From positions 62,001 to 126,000 of the forward strand of contig JADJSD010000022.1 of NCBI GenBank assembly GCA_016711875.1: DNA of 64,000 bases, read 5' to 3'. Numbering within the stretch: the first letter of the stretch is position 1; every line of letters begins with the position of its first letter. The position numbers and the translations under genes were made by a program. Source of the stretch: Betaproteobacteria bacterium. Lineage in GTDB: Bacteria > Pseudomonadota > Gammaproteobacteria > Burkholderiales > Usitatibacteraceae. Shown here one piece after another: positions 18,265 through 27,138 of this stretch. The notes beneath the pieces were generated by a model. That model did not search any database, was not told the DNA's origin, and worked only from the letters and a program-made list of their open reading frames with translations.

Positions 18265-18990
18265 ATGACGGGCCCGCTCGTCCTGAGCGCCCTCCTGCTC
18301 GCCCTGTTCGGGACCGGGCACTGCGCAGCCATGTGCGGCAGCTTCGTCGCCGCCACCTTCACCCCGCTCGCCCCTGTTCCGACCGCCCCTCGGTCCCCCG
18401 GCCTTCACGCGGCCCTACCGATGCACGCCGGCCGGCTCGCCTCCTACGCAACCGCTGGCGCCATTGCCGGGGCCCTGGGGGCGACGCCCGCCCTCCTGTT
18501 GGGCTCGGCCCGCGCCCAGGGCCTTGTCTTCGCCCTAGGGGCTCTCGTGCTGGCCCTGACGGGTCTTCGGATCGCCGGGATTTCCCTCCTGCCGGGAGGT
18601 GAGTCGAGGCTGGCGGGTGCGTGGTGGGACCGCGCCCGTTCCGCAGGGCGCCGGCTGGGACCGGCGGACACGGCCCCGAAGCGGTTTCTCCTGGGTTCGC
18701 TGTGGGGCTGGGCCCCCTGCGCGCTGGTCTATTCGGCACTGCCCCTCGCGCTCGTGAGCGGCTCGCCGCTGGCAGGGGCCGGCGTGATGCTGGCATTCGG
18801 GGCAGGCACATTGCCCGCGCTGGTGGGCGCCGGCTGGCTCATCGGAAAGGCGAGCCGCTGGATGCCGGGGAAACTGCCTCGCCGCCTCGTGGGCCTGGCG
18901 CTCGTCGCGCTCGCGGTCGCGGGTATCCTCCAGGCCCTGGGCGTGGCCGATACCGCGCTCGGCGCGTTCTGCATCAACCCCGCGCCCTGA
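18265..18990 (+). CDS. TauE/SafE-DsbD-type membrane protein
   Basis: A 241-residue membrane protein with about six helices. The first helix carries the motif LFGTGHCAAMCGSF with paired cysteines, typical of the DsbD_2-like sulfite exporter TauE/SafE family often found near cco genes. It starts 7 bases after hemN. A role in cytochrome or copper-enzyme maturation is more likely than sulfite export given this context, but that is inference. Confidence 0.8.
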   Translation: MTGPLVLSALLLALFGTGHCAAMCGSFVAATFTPLAPVPTAPRSPGLHAALPMHAGRLASYATAGAIAGALGATPALLLGSARAQGLVFALGALVLALTGLRIAGISLLPGGESRLAGAWWDRARSAGRRLGPADTAPKRFLLGSLWGWAPCALVYSALPLALVSGSPLAGAGVMLAFGAGTLPALVGAGWLIGKASRWMPGKLPRRLVGLALVALAVAGILQALGVADTALGAFCINPAP

Positions 18991-19140
18991 CGGGCCGGCC
19001 GCGCCCGCGGCCGCAATCGAGGCAGGCGAAGGCTTCCGGATCGGTGCAACGGCGAGAGCGCATCGCTTCACGGGCTCGCATGCCCAACCTGCACGAAGCG
19101 CGTTCTTGCTACACTCGTCACAACCCCGGAGAAAACGCCC

Positions 19141-19767
19141 ATGAGCGACGCTCTCAACTATCTCGTGCGGGTCCGTCCCGATGCCATGAAGGCCTATCTC
19201 GCCTTCCTCAAGCAGTCCGGCACGCACCTGGACCCGAAGACCCGAAACCTCATTTCCGTCATCACCAAGGTCCACGCGCAGACCGAGAACGGACTGCGAC
19301 AGTACCTCACCCGCGCCCTGCGGGAAGGCGCCAGCGCGAACGAGGTGCTCGATGCGCTCCTGTGCGCGTTTCCCGCCCTGGGCCTCGCGAAGATCGTCTG
19401 GGCCGTGGACATCATCCTGAGCATGGACATCCCCGAGTTCCGGCCGGCCACCCTGGGTGCGCCCGCCGACTGGCACCGCGTGTGCGCGACGCGGGACCTG
19501 CCGGCGAAGGGGACGAAGCGAATCGAGTGCGAAGGCCGAAACGTCTTCGTGCATCGTGAGGGAAAGTCCCTCACGGTTTACGACACCCGGTGTCCGCACC
19601 AGGTGACGGACATCCCCGATCTCGCGCTGAAAGGCGGCCGGCTCACGTGCCCCAAGCACGGGTGGGCCTTCGACATCGCCGATGGCGCTTGCGTGGAAAA
19701 GGGCAACCGCCCCCTCAACCGCTTCGAACATCGCGTGAAAGGCGGCATCCTCTACGCCCGTTGGTGA
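19141..19767 (+). CDS. CMD-like / Rieske [2Fe-2S] fusion protein
   Basis: A 208-residue two-domain protein. Residues 1 to about 100 look like a carboxymuconolactone decarboxylase (AhpD-like) helical domain (AFLKQSGTHLDPKTRNLISV), but without the CXXC of active AhpD. Residues about 115-208 form a Rieske ferredoxin with ligands CPHQ and CPKHGWAFD. There is no membrane anchor or signal peptide, so it is cytoplasmic. A purine-rich CGGAG precedes the ATG. The substrate is unknown; it may feed electrons to an oxygenase or act as a redox partner. Confidence 0.85.
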   Translation: MSDALNYLVRVRPDAMKAYLAFLKQSGTHLDPKTRNLISVITKVHAQTENGLRQYLTRALREGASANEVLDALLCAFPALGLAKIVWAVDIILSMDIPEFRPATLGAPADWHRVCATRDLPAKGTKRIECEGRNVFVHREGKSLTVYDTRCPHQVTDIPDLALKGGRLTCPKHGWAFDIADGACVEKGNRPLNRFEHRVKGGILYARW

Positions 19768-19791
19768 GAAGCCGTCACCGCGCGGGGCGAA

Positions 19792-20742
19792 TCAGGCGAC
19801 GCACTGGTAGTAGAGATTCTGCGGGTGTTTCGCCTCGGCGAAGAAGTACCAGCGCTCGGCCAGCAGGCCGACGAACTGGATCGCGAAGGCCAGGGCGATC
19901 GTTCCCGCCGCGGGCCGGCCCAGGCCAGCCACCAGGATCGCGGCGGGCAAGGCGAAGGCGAGGACGAGGAAGCCCCATTTCACACCCGCCAGCACACCGG
20001 GGCTGCGCCCGTGAAAGAACTCGCGTGTGTTGTACGCCTGGGCCGTGAACCCCTGCGTGACTTGGACGACGCGGGCGTGCTTCACGCCGATGGCCGACTG
20101 CGGCGTGCTGGGCGGATGCAGGCCCGCATTGCGGACGAGAGAACCGGCGCGCCCCGCGAAGGCGGCCAGCGTCATCGCAAGCGCGCATCCCGAGGTCGCC
20201 ACGGCCAGCGCCGGTTCGGCCGCGGCCGAAAAGGCGGCGGCCAGCGTCGAGCCCGAGGCAAGCCCCAGCAGCAGGTAATTGAGCACGGTCAGCGGGCTGT
20301 GCCACTCGCGCAGGAACGGCAGGCAGGCGTAGATCATGCCGGTGCAGACGAATAGCGCGAGCGCGAGGATCGTCCCCAGGAGACCGGCGACGAGTTGCGC
20401 GCCCCCGGGGGTCGTCGCGCCCATGCCATGCAGCACCGCGTACGCCAGCGCGGCGATCCCGAAGCCCGGGAGCACCAGGATCTCGCGGGAAAGCCAGGAG
20501 GTTCGCCACTGCGAAAAGGCTCGCCAGCCGCGTGCGGGCCGCCCGAGGTGGAAAATGGACGCCACGAGTCCGGCACCCAGGAGCCCGAGGCTCGCGAGCG
20601 CCCCCATGGCAAGGAATCCATGGCCGGGAGCCGGCAAGAGTCCCGCGCGACCGGCCAGTTCGAGTCCGAAGAGAACCGCGAACAGTCCCTGGGCGGCACC
20701 GATGAGCGTGGTCAGCAGGATGACGGAGTACGCGGGTCTCAT
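19792..20742 (-). CDS. soeC: SoeC-like membrane anchor (DmsC family) of sulfite dehydrogenase
   Basis: A 316-residue integral membrane protein with about eight helices, of the DmsC/NrfD-like anchor type, close in length to SoeC. It would bind quinone and anchor the SoeAB dimer on the cytoplasmic face of the membrane. The ATG at 20742 overlaps the soeB stop by four bases. No molybdoenzyme lies beside it; the matching catalytic subunit is at 47.7-50.6 kb. A polysulfide or DMSO reductase anchor is the alternative, made less likely by the shared operator. Confidence 0.8.
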   Translation of the reverse strand: MRPAYSVILLTTLIGAAQGLFAVLFGLELAGRAGLLPAPGHGFLAMGALASLGLLGAGLVASIFHLGRPARGWRAFSQWRTSWLSREILVLPGFGIAALAYAVLHGMGATTPGGAQLVAGLLGTILALALFVCTGMIYACLPFLREWHSPLTVLNYLLLGLASGSTLAAAFSAAAEPALAVATSGCALAMTLAAFAGRAGSLVRNAGLHPPSTPQSAIGVKHARVVQVTQGFTAQAYNTREFFHGRSPGVLAGVKWGFLVLAFALPAAILVAGLGRPAAGTIALAFAIQFVGLLAERWYFFAEAKHPQNLYYQCVA

Positions 20743-21371
20743 GGCAAGGACGGCCCGGTCCTGCGCCGCGGGAGGTACTGGTTGGCGGGGCGCGTTCCCC
20801 ACTCCGGCATCAGCGCGTAGCCGTCGCGCTCCCGGATCGCGACGGAGACCTCGGACTGCGGGTCGTGAACATCGCCGAACAGGCGCGCGTTCGTGGGACA
20901 GGCCTTCACGCAGGCCGGCTTGCGGTCGGCCTCGGAGAGCCCGGCGTCGTAGATCCGGTCCACGCAAAGCGTGCATTTCTTCATCACCTTCTGCGACGCA
21001 TCGAGTTCCCGGGCGCCGTACGGGCAGGCCCAGGAGCAGTACTTGCAGCCGATGCACTTGTCGTAGTCGACGAGCACGATGCCGTCCTCCTTGCGCTTGT
21101 ACGACGCGCCGGTCGGGCACACCGGGACGCAGGGCGGCTCTTCGCAGTGCAGGCAGGACTTCGGAAAATGGACGGTCTCGGTGAGCGGGAACTCCCCGAC
21201 TTCCCAGGTCTGGACGCGATTGAAGAAGGTGCCCATCGTGCCCGCGCCGTAGGGATTCAGGTCGGGCAACGGTCCGGCCTCCCCCGAGGTGTTCCATTCC
21301 TTGCAGCTCGTCACGCAGGCATGGCAACCGACGCAGACATTGAGGTCGATCACGAGGGCGAGTTGGGTCAT
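20739..21371 (-). CDS. soeB: SoeB-like iron-sulfur subunit of sulfite dehydrogenase
   Basis: A 210-residue ferredoxin-like subunit with four [4Fe-4S] cysteine sets: CVGCHACVTSC, CLHCEEPPCVPVCP, CIGCKYCSWACP and CTLC with a late CVKACP. It is of the DmsB/NrfC type and lacks a Tat signal, which fits the cytoplasmic SoeABC complex. The ATG at 21371 is chosen over an upstream extension that has no family character and overlaps the promoter. It overlaps soeC by four bases and is preceded by the first shared tandem operator. Confidence 0.85.
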   Translation of the reverse strand: MTQLALVIDLNVCVGCHACVTSCKEWNTSGEAGPLPDLNPYGAGTMGTFFNRVQTWEVGEFPLTETVHFPKSCLHCEEPPCVPVCPTGASYKRKEDGIVLVDYDKCIGCKYCSWACPYGARELDASQKVMKKCTLCVDRIYDAGLSEADRKPACVKACPTNARLFGDVHDPQSEVSVAIRERDGYALMPEWGTRPANQYLPRRRTGPSLP

Positions 21372-21430
21372 CGGCGGCGCCGGCGGCAGGAAGGATGGCG
21401 GTATTAGCGCAGTCGGCCTGCCGGACTGTC

Positions 21431-21470
21431 CATTACCAAGACGGAGGGGCGACCTACCCAAATGGGTGAT
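21431..21470. promoter_or_regulatory. Tandem palindrome operator, site 1 (soeB / two-component genes)
   Basis: Two inverted repeats of the type ACC(C)-N-GGG. The weaker is TTACCAAGACGGAGGGG at 21433-21449; the clear one is TACCCAAATGGGTG at 21455-21468. The TACC starts are 21 bases apart. A TAATAC hexamer on the minus strand (21401-21406) could be the soeB -10, placing the nearer repeat about 42-46 bases upstream of the start. The sensor kinase gene starts 140 bases the other way. Confidence 0.6.
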
Positions 21471-21609
21471 CGTCCGCGCCTGGCGGTACGTCTTCGGTCG
21501 AATTGACGCGCGGGACTGCTGCAAGGGCGGGATTGCCGGTAGAATTTCCCCTAGAGGAACGCCGGGCCCCGTTCGAGGTCACCGGCGTCCACCGCATCCC
21601 AGGAGGAGC

Positions 21610-22812
21610 GTGAAGATCGAGTTGACCCAGGTGGCCGCGCCGACCAGCCCGGCCCCGACCGACAAGGTTCCTTCGGCTCTGGCCGGGGTGCCCGCCGAGA
21701 TTGCCGCCGCGCTCGAGTCGGGGGGCTCCCTGCATCCGCTTCTTTCGCGCGGCATGGGGGCGATCATCGCCCTGACGGGTGCGCGCGCCGGCACCATCCG
21801 GCTCGTGCTGCGGAACGATGGCCACATGAGCCTCGTCTGCGCATCCGGGCTCTCCCCGGAGGTCCTGGACCAGGAGCGCGAGGTCGAGATCGGCTGCGGC
21901 CTGTGCGGCGAGGCGCTGCGCTCCGACAGCCTGCGGCTCACGACGGCGCCCGCCGCCTGCCTCCGGCGGATGGGCCAGGCGCTTCAGTCGACCGGGCTGG
22001 GCCCGATGCTCGCCGTGCCCCTGCACTGCCGCGGCCGCGCCATCGGGGTGTTCAATCTCTTCTTCGACGAGCGCACCGCCCTGCCGGCGGATCTCTCGGC
22101 CATCCTCACGCCGGTGACCGAACTGCTCGACCTCGTGCTCGAGGGCACGCAGCACGAGCACGAGCGGTTGCAGGCGAGCCTCATGGCCGAGCGCCAGAGC
22201 TTCGCGAGCGAGGTCCACGACGCGCTGGCGCAGAACCTCTCGTACATGCGCATGCGGATGAGCCTGCTGCACGATGTCATCCACGAGCCGGATCCTTCGC
22301 GGGCCATGAAGTACTTCACGGACGTGAATGACGTGCTGGGCGAGACGCACGCCGGCCTGCGGGAACTCATCACGCATTTCCGCCAGGCGGGCGATCCGCT
22401 GGGGCTGCTGCACGCCCTCGAGACGACGGCAAGGACTTTCGAGGACCGGACGGGGATCGCGCTGCGCATCGACAACCGCATCCCGGACCTCCGCCTGCCG
22501 GGCGAACACGAGACGCAGATCCTGCACATCGTCCAGGAGGCGCTCGCCAACGTCATCAAGCACGCCGGCGCCCGCCACGCATCGATCGTGATCGAACGCC
22601 GTCCCGAGGGGTATCGCATCAGCGTCGCCGACGACGGGCGCGGAGCCGCGGACGGTCGCCGCCGCGCCCTTCGGCAAGGCGGGCACTACGGCCTGTCGAT
22701 CATGCGCGAGCGCGCCCAGCGCATCGGTGCGCGCCTGCAGATCCGCAGCCGCACCGGCAAGGGCACCAGCGTCCGCCTCGACATTCCCGTTCCGGGCCGG
22801 GTGCCGCCATGA
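21610..22812 (+). CDS. NarX-type sensor histidine kinase with cysteine-containing GAF domain
   Basis: A 400-residue soluble kinase. A GAF-like sensor domain (about 45-170) contains CGLC at 96-99 plus C77, C117 and C140. A HisKA_3 dimerisation box follows with the phosphorylated histidine H203 (SEVHDALAQNL), then the HATPase domain (DDGRGAADG and GHYGLSIMRERA). No membrane helix is present, unlike NarX itself. The start is GTG 21610, preceded by AGGAGGA at 21601-21607; the upstream open frame has no domain. It overlaps its response regulator by four bases. The CXXC suggests redox, Fe-S or thiol sensing. Confidence 0.87.
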   Translation: MKIELTQVAAPTSPAPTDKVPSALAGVPAEIAAALESGGSLHPLLSRGMGAIIALTGARAGTIRLVLRNDGHMSLVCASGLSPEVLDQEREVEIGCGLCGEALRSDSLRLTTAPAACLRRMGQALQSTGLGPMLAVPLHCRGRAIGVFNLFFDERTALPADLSAILTPVTELLDLVLEGTQHEHERLQASLMAERQSFASEVHDALAQNLSYMRMRMSLLHDVIHEPDPSRAMKYFTDVNDVLGETHAGLRELITHFRQAGDPLGLLHALETTARTFEDRTGIALRIDNRIPDLRLPGEHETQILHIVQEALANVIKHAGARHASIVIERRPEGYRISVADDGRGAADGRRRALRQGGHYGLSIMRERAQRIGARLQIRSRTGKGTSVRLDIPVPGRVPP

Positions 22813-23462
22813 GCGAGCCCGTGCGCATCGCGCTGATCGACGATCACGGGCTCTGCCGGAAGGGTCTGGCCGAACTGCTCTGGCACCGTGCCGGCATCAA
22901 GGTCGTGGGCGCGACAGGGGACCCCGACGAGGCCATCGCCATCCTGCGCGAGCACAAGCCGCACCTCGCCATCATGGACTTGCGCATGCCCGCCATGCCC
23001 GGGCTCGCCCTCATCAAGCGGCTACGCGAGGAGAACATCGATACGCCGGTGCTCGTCCTCACGATGTGCGATTCGCAGGAGGACCTCTCCAGCGCATTGC
23101 GAGCCGGCGCGCGCGGCTACCTGTTGAAGGACATGGACCCGGACGACGTCGTGGATTCGATCCGCCGGGCGCTTCGCGGCGAACTGGTGGTGGCCCCCGC
23201 GATGGCCGCCAAGCTGTCCCACCTGCTCGGCGCGCCTCGGGGCCGCGATGAGTCCGCTTCGCGGGCGCTCACCGATCGGGAGCTGGAAATTCTCGCCCAT
23301 ATCGCCCAGGGCATGAGCAACAAGGGCATCGCCAAGGCGCTCGACATCAGCCACGACACGGTCAAGCTGCACGTGCGCCACATCCTCGCCAAGCTCAACG
23401 TCAGCTCGCGCGTGGAAGCGGCCGTCTATGCCGTGGAGCGCAAGGCCTCCGCCGGCGGCTGA
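22809..23462 (+). CDS. NarL-type LuxR-family response regulator
   Basis: A 217-residue response regulator: receiver domain with phospho-acceptor D57 (AIMDLRMPAMPG) and a C-terminal LuxR HTH. The HTH (LTDRELEILAHIAQGMSNK and DTVKLHVRHILAKL) is close to that of E. coli NarL, including the Lys of TVK at a DNA-contact position. NarL-like proteins bind TACC-containing heptamers, and TACC-containing palindromes lie at the head of this unit and of other sulfur units. The last 37 bases overlap the convergent cobA-type gene. Confidence 0.92.
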   Translation: MSEPVRIALIDDHGLCRKGLAELLWHRAGIKVVGATGDPDEAIAILREHKPHLAIMDLRMPAMPGLALIKRLREENIDTPVLVLTMCDSQEDLSSALRAGARGYLLKDMDPDDVVDSIRRALRGELVVAPAMAAKLSHLLGAPRGRDESASRALTDRELEILAHIAQGMSNKGIAKALDISHDTVKLHVRHILAKLNVSSRVEAAVYAVERKASAGG

Positions 23463-24244
23463 GCGTCCCCGCCAGGCTCGAACCACGAGAGCCGCCCGCG
23501 CAGCCGCACGACGTCGCCCACGATGATGAGTGTCGGCGGCGCGAGCCCCGCCGCCGTGGCGCGCTCGGCCAGGTCCGCGAGCGTTCCCGTGACGACCTTC
23601 TGGCCCGGCGTCGTGCCCTGCTGCACGATGGCCGCCGGCATCGAAGGCGACATGCCGTGGGCCACGAGCGCCCCGCACAGCGCCGGAAGATTCGCGAACC
23701 CCATGTAGATCACCACCGTCTGGCGGGGTCGCGCGAGCGCCTCCCAGTCGAGATCGATGGATCCGTCACGCAGGTTCCCCGTCACGAAAACGCACGATTG
23801 CGCGTAATCGCGGTGGGTGAGCGGGATGCCGGCATAAGCCGCGACGCCGAGCGCCGCCGTGATTCCCGGGACCACCTCGAACGGCACGCCCTGCGCGGAC
23901 AGGGTCTCGATTTCCTCGCCGCCTCGCCCGAACACGAAGGGATCGCCTGCCTTCAGGCGCAACACCCGCTTGCCGCGACGCGCGTGCAGGACGAGCAGCG
24001 TGTTGATCGCCTCCTGCCGAACCGTGTGCCGGGCCCGCTGCTTGCCGACGTACACCCGCTCGGCCGTGCCGGGCACGAGCGCCATGATCTCGCGCGAAAC
24101 GAGATTGTCGTAGAGCACGACCTCGGCCTGGCCGATGAGCCGAAGGGCCTTCACGGTGAGCAGGTCCGGGTCGCCCGGGCCCGTTCCCACGAGGTACACC
24201 ACGCCGGGGGCCGCGTCGCGACCGGGACCGGAGGCCCGGCTCAT
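23426..24244 (-). CDS. cobA: Uroporphyrinogen-III C-methyltransferase (SUMT)
   Basis: A 272-residue SAM-dependent methyltransferase making precorrin-2, the precursor of siroheme. Motifs: VYLVGTGPGDPDLLTVKAL at the N-terminus, LRLKAGDPFVFGRGGEE, and VPGITAALG. It lacks the CysG N-terminal oxidase/chelatase domains. It is the last gene of the dsr run, starting four bases inside dsrR, so it most likely supplies siroheme precursor for DsrAB. The common downstream gene dsrS is not present here. Confidence 0.95.
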   Translation of the reverse strand: MSRASGPGRDAAPGVVYLVGTGPGDPDLLTVKALRLIGQAEVVLYDNLVSREIMALVPGTAERVYVGKQRARHTVRQEAINTLLVLHARRGKRVLRLKAGDPFVFGRGGEEIETLSAQGVPFEVVPGITAALGVAAYAGIPLTHRDYAQSCVFVTGNLRDGSIDLDWEALARPRQTVVIYMGFANLPALCGALVAHGMSPSMPAAIVQQGTTPGQKVVTGTLADLAERATAAGLAPPTLIIVGDVVRLRGRLSWFEPGGDAQPPAEALRSTA

Positions 24245-24525
24245 GGTTCGTCGGCCCGCGCGAACACGAAGCGGAACTGGCCCGGCTCGAGCTCGAGATA
24301 GTCGATGACCACGTCCTCGAGCAGTTCCCGGCTCGCCGGCGCGACGAGCAGCACCACGCCGTCGCACGCGAACTGCTCATCGCCGGAGCGCGGTTCGTCG
24401 AAGCCGATTCCGAACGCGATCCGGCCGGTGTCCTCGCGCTTCGCCGCCACGCGCAGCCGCACGGGGTCGCCCGCGACCCCCTGGCCCCGGATGTGGCTTG
24501 CCGCCGCCGGCGTGAGCGTGATCAC
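24241..24525 (-). CDS. dsrR: DsrR, A-type Fe-S carrier homologue without canonical cysteines
   Basis: A 94-residue IscA/HesB-fold protein beginning at GTG 24525, which overlaps the dsrN stop by four bases. The three cysteines of IscA are missing; the only cysteine sits in EQFACDGV. This is the known condition of DsrR, which is thought to act in post-transcriptional control or Fe-S handling of Dsr proteins rather than as a cluster carrier. A start further upstream would run through dsrN. Confidence 0.85.
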   Translation of the reverse strand: MITLTPAAASHIRGQGVAGDPVRLRVAAKREDTGRIAFGIGFDEPRSGDEQFACDGVVLLVAPASRELLEDVVIDYLELEPGQFRFVFARADEP

Positions 24526-25910
24526 GCGACCCGGCCCGGGCGCGCGGCCGGTGCCGCGACGGAACGCGCGAAGGCGACAAACCGGCGCGCCCAGTCCTCG
24601 CCGCCCACGCTGCGCAAGTGGGCATAGGACGCCAGCACGTTGCGGTGAACGATGCCGTCCCATCCACCGCAAACGCCGTGCCCGCGCTTTACCCGGTAGG
24701 CGAAGCGCAGCGACGGATCGGCGTTCTCGACGCTCGAATAGTGGAACTCGTGGGCGAGGATCTCGCCACCGCCGCGTGGCCAGGGATGGTGGTCCGTCTC
24801 CTCGAGTGTCACGTAGCCTTTGCCAATCGGCTTCGCATGCATGGCCACATCCACGGGCAGGACACCCGCCATCGCGCAGGTTTCCCCGTCGTGGCTGAGC
24901 GTCCGTGCGAGGTACATGAGACCGCCGCACTCCGCATAGATCGGCATGCCGCGCTCGGCCGCCGACCGGACGGCCTCGCGCATCGCGGTGTTGGCCTCGA
25001 GGGCACGGCCCATCATCTCCGGAAAGCCCCCGCCCAGGAACAGCGCATCGGCGCCTCCCAGCCCCCGGTCCCTCACCATGTCGATCTCGACGAGCCTTGC
25101 GCCGGCCTCCTCGAGCGCGTCGAGATCATCGGGGTAGTAGAACCCGAAGGCCCGGTCGCGCGCGATGGCCACCCTGGGGCCATCCGCTTGGCGCGAGACC
25201 TTGCGCGACCCCGGGACCTTCGCGGGCATGCGGGCGCGCCGCGCGATGGACTCGATCGCCCCGACGTCGACGGCGCGGCCGATCGCTTCGGCCAACCGCT
25301 GGGCGGTGCGCGCCGGATCGGCGGCTTCGTTGCTCGGCATGAGCCCGAGATGCCGTTCCACGAGGCTCAATGCCGGTTGCTCGGCCAGCGCGCCCAGAAC
25401 CGGAATGTCGGTATGGCGCTCGATCGCGTCGCGGAGCTTGCCCTCGTGGCGCGGGCTGGCGAGCCGGTTGAGGATGACGCCGGCGATCGTGACCGCCGGA
25501 TCGAATACCTGAAGCCCCTTGAGGATCGCGGCGATGCCGCGCGTGAGGCCGCGACTGTCGAGCACGACGATCACCGGCAGGCCGAGCCGGCGGGCCACCG
25601 TGGCGTTGCTGTCGGAACCGTCGGCCGAGAATCCGTCGTGCAGGCCCAGGCTGCCCTCGACGAACGCGAATCCCGCCCCTGCGGCGTGGCGCGCGAAATA
25701 GCCTTCGAGACCGGCTCCCTGCAGCCGCGGATCGAGATTGCGGCAGGCGCGCCCGGCCGCGACACCGAGCCACATGGGGTCGATGTAGTCCGGACCCTTC
25801 TTGAAGGGTTGCACCGCGATGCCGCGCGCCGCCAGGGACGCGATGAGCCCGATCGAGATCGTCGTCTTCCCGGAAGACTTCCAGGCGGCGGAGAGCAGGA
25901 TCCCGGGCAT
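24522..25910 (-). CDS. dsrN: DsrN, glutamine-dependent siroheme amidase
   Basis: A 462-residue protein of the CobB/CbiA (cobyrinate a,c-diamide synthase) family. The N-terminal ATP-binding domain has SSGKTTISIGL; the C-terminal class I glutamine amidotransferase domain has YAECGGLMYL with the catalytic cysteine. In dsr clusters this protein amidates siroheme to the siroamide of DsrAB. It starts 6 bases after the restored dsrP stop and overlaps dsrR by four bases. Confidence 0.93.
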   Translation of the reverse strand: MPGILLSAAWKSSGKTTISIGLIASLAARGIAVQPFKKGPDYIDPMWLGVAAGRACRNLDPRLQGAGLEGYFARHAAGAGFAFVEGSLGLHDGFSADGSDSNATVARRLGLPVIVVLDSRGLTRGIAAILKGLQVFDPAVTIAGVILNRLASPRHEGKLRDAIERHTDIPVLGALAEQPALSLVERHLGLMPSNEAADPARTAQRLAEAIGRAVDVGAIESIARRARMPAKVPGSRKVSRQADGPRVAIARDRAFGFYYPDDLDALEEAGARLVEIDMVRDRGLGGADALFLGGGFPEMMGRALEANTAMREAVRSAAERGMPIYAECGGLMYLARTLSHDGETCAMAGVLPVDVAMHAKPIGKGYVTLEETDHHPWPRGGGEILAHEFHYSSVENADPSLRFAYRVKRGHGVCGGWDGIVHRNVLASYAHLRSVGGEDWARRFVAFARSVAAPAARPGRVA

Positions 25911-25916
25911 GGCGCC

Positions 25917-27136
25917 TCAGCCCGCCTCGTCCGTGCAGGGTGCCTCGCCCTCTCGCGCCACGACGTCGAAGAGCCTTGCCCCGGCCAGGACGATCAGGTA
26001 GCTGAGGGCTAATCCCCCCAGGCCCAGAAGCGCTTCCGGAATGCTCGGGACATAGGGGCGATCGCGCCGTCGCGGAAGTCGCTCGAGGCGGCGTAGCCGG
26101 GAAAGATTTCCAGCGGGAAAGCCTGGCCGCCGATGATGAATACGTAGAGTTGCGCGAAGGCTCCGGCGATGACCGCGAGCGCGGCCATCGCCGTGGCGCG
26201 CGGACCGCGCAATCGCGGATGGAACACGAGCACCAGCGGGACGGCGGTACCGAGCCCCGCCCACCCTGCCCAGAAGAGGAATGCGTACGGCGTGCCGTCG
26301 ACCAGGATGAAGCGCTCGAAGGCGGCCTGCTTCGCCCAGTACAGGTTGGTCAGGTGGAGGACGGCGGTGAGGTAGGCCACCGTGGCCACGAAAACGCCCA
26401 GGAGACGCCGCAGGCGAAGGCGAAAAGCCTCCGGCACCGGCGCGCCGTGCCAGCGCGCCAGCGCGCCTTGGACGAGCAGGAAGACGGCCAATCCCCAGGC
26501 GAGGGACATCGCGAGGAAGAGCGGTGCCACGAGGCCCGACGCGTAGCCCTGCCGCGCCACCAGGAAGCCGAAGATCGACCCGGTTCCGGTGGTGAGCACG
26601 ATGCGCCAGACGAAGGCGAGGATACCCACGGGCGTCGCGAGGGACGCGAACCGGCGCTCCAGGTTCACCCAGACGTAGCCGGCGACGATCGCGAGGAATC
26701 CGTTGTACAGGATCATGTTCCACGCGAAGATCGAACGGAAATTGTAGTGGGTGGCGGCGACGACGAGCCGCTCCGGGCGGCCGAGGTCGAGCACGAGCAC
26801 CAGCAGGCCGCCGACGAGCAGTGCCAGGGCGAGCAACGCGGACAAGGCCGCCCGTCGCTTGTAGGCTGCCACGCCGAAAACCGATCCGACCGAAGCCACG
26901 TTGAGCGCACCGGAGGCGGCCACGATGAGGAAGATGGCGAACACGTGCGGCAAGCCCCACACGACCTCGTTGCCCATCCCGGTCACGACGTGGCCCCGCT
27001 CTTCCATGTAGTGGGCCGCGCCGACCGCGAGCGCGAGCACGACGGCCCCGGCCGCCGCGAGCGCCGTGAATCCGCGGGGCGCCGGGCCAGTGGGCCAGGC
27101 GGGAGCCGAATGCGCGAGTGCGGGACGGGCGGCCAC
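25917..27136 (-). CDS. dsrP: DsrP, NrfD-type quinone-interacting membrane subunit (frameshifted)
   Basis: A polytopic NrfD-like protein of the DsrMKJOP complex, exchanging electrons with membrane quinone. The main frame (27136-26009) encodes about nine helices and then reads GAIAPMSRAFRK before a stop. The expected continuation (YVPSIPEALLGLGGLALSY) lies in another frame and ends at 25917, 6 bases before dsrN. One base is missing in the GGGG run at 26055-26058 (plus strand). Restored length is about 406 residues; unrepaired, the last helix is lost. The start is GTG 27136, 2 bases after the dsrO stop. Confidence 0.9.
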
Positions 27137-27138
27137 GA

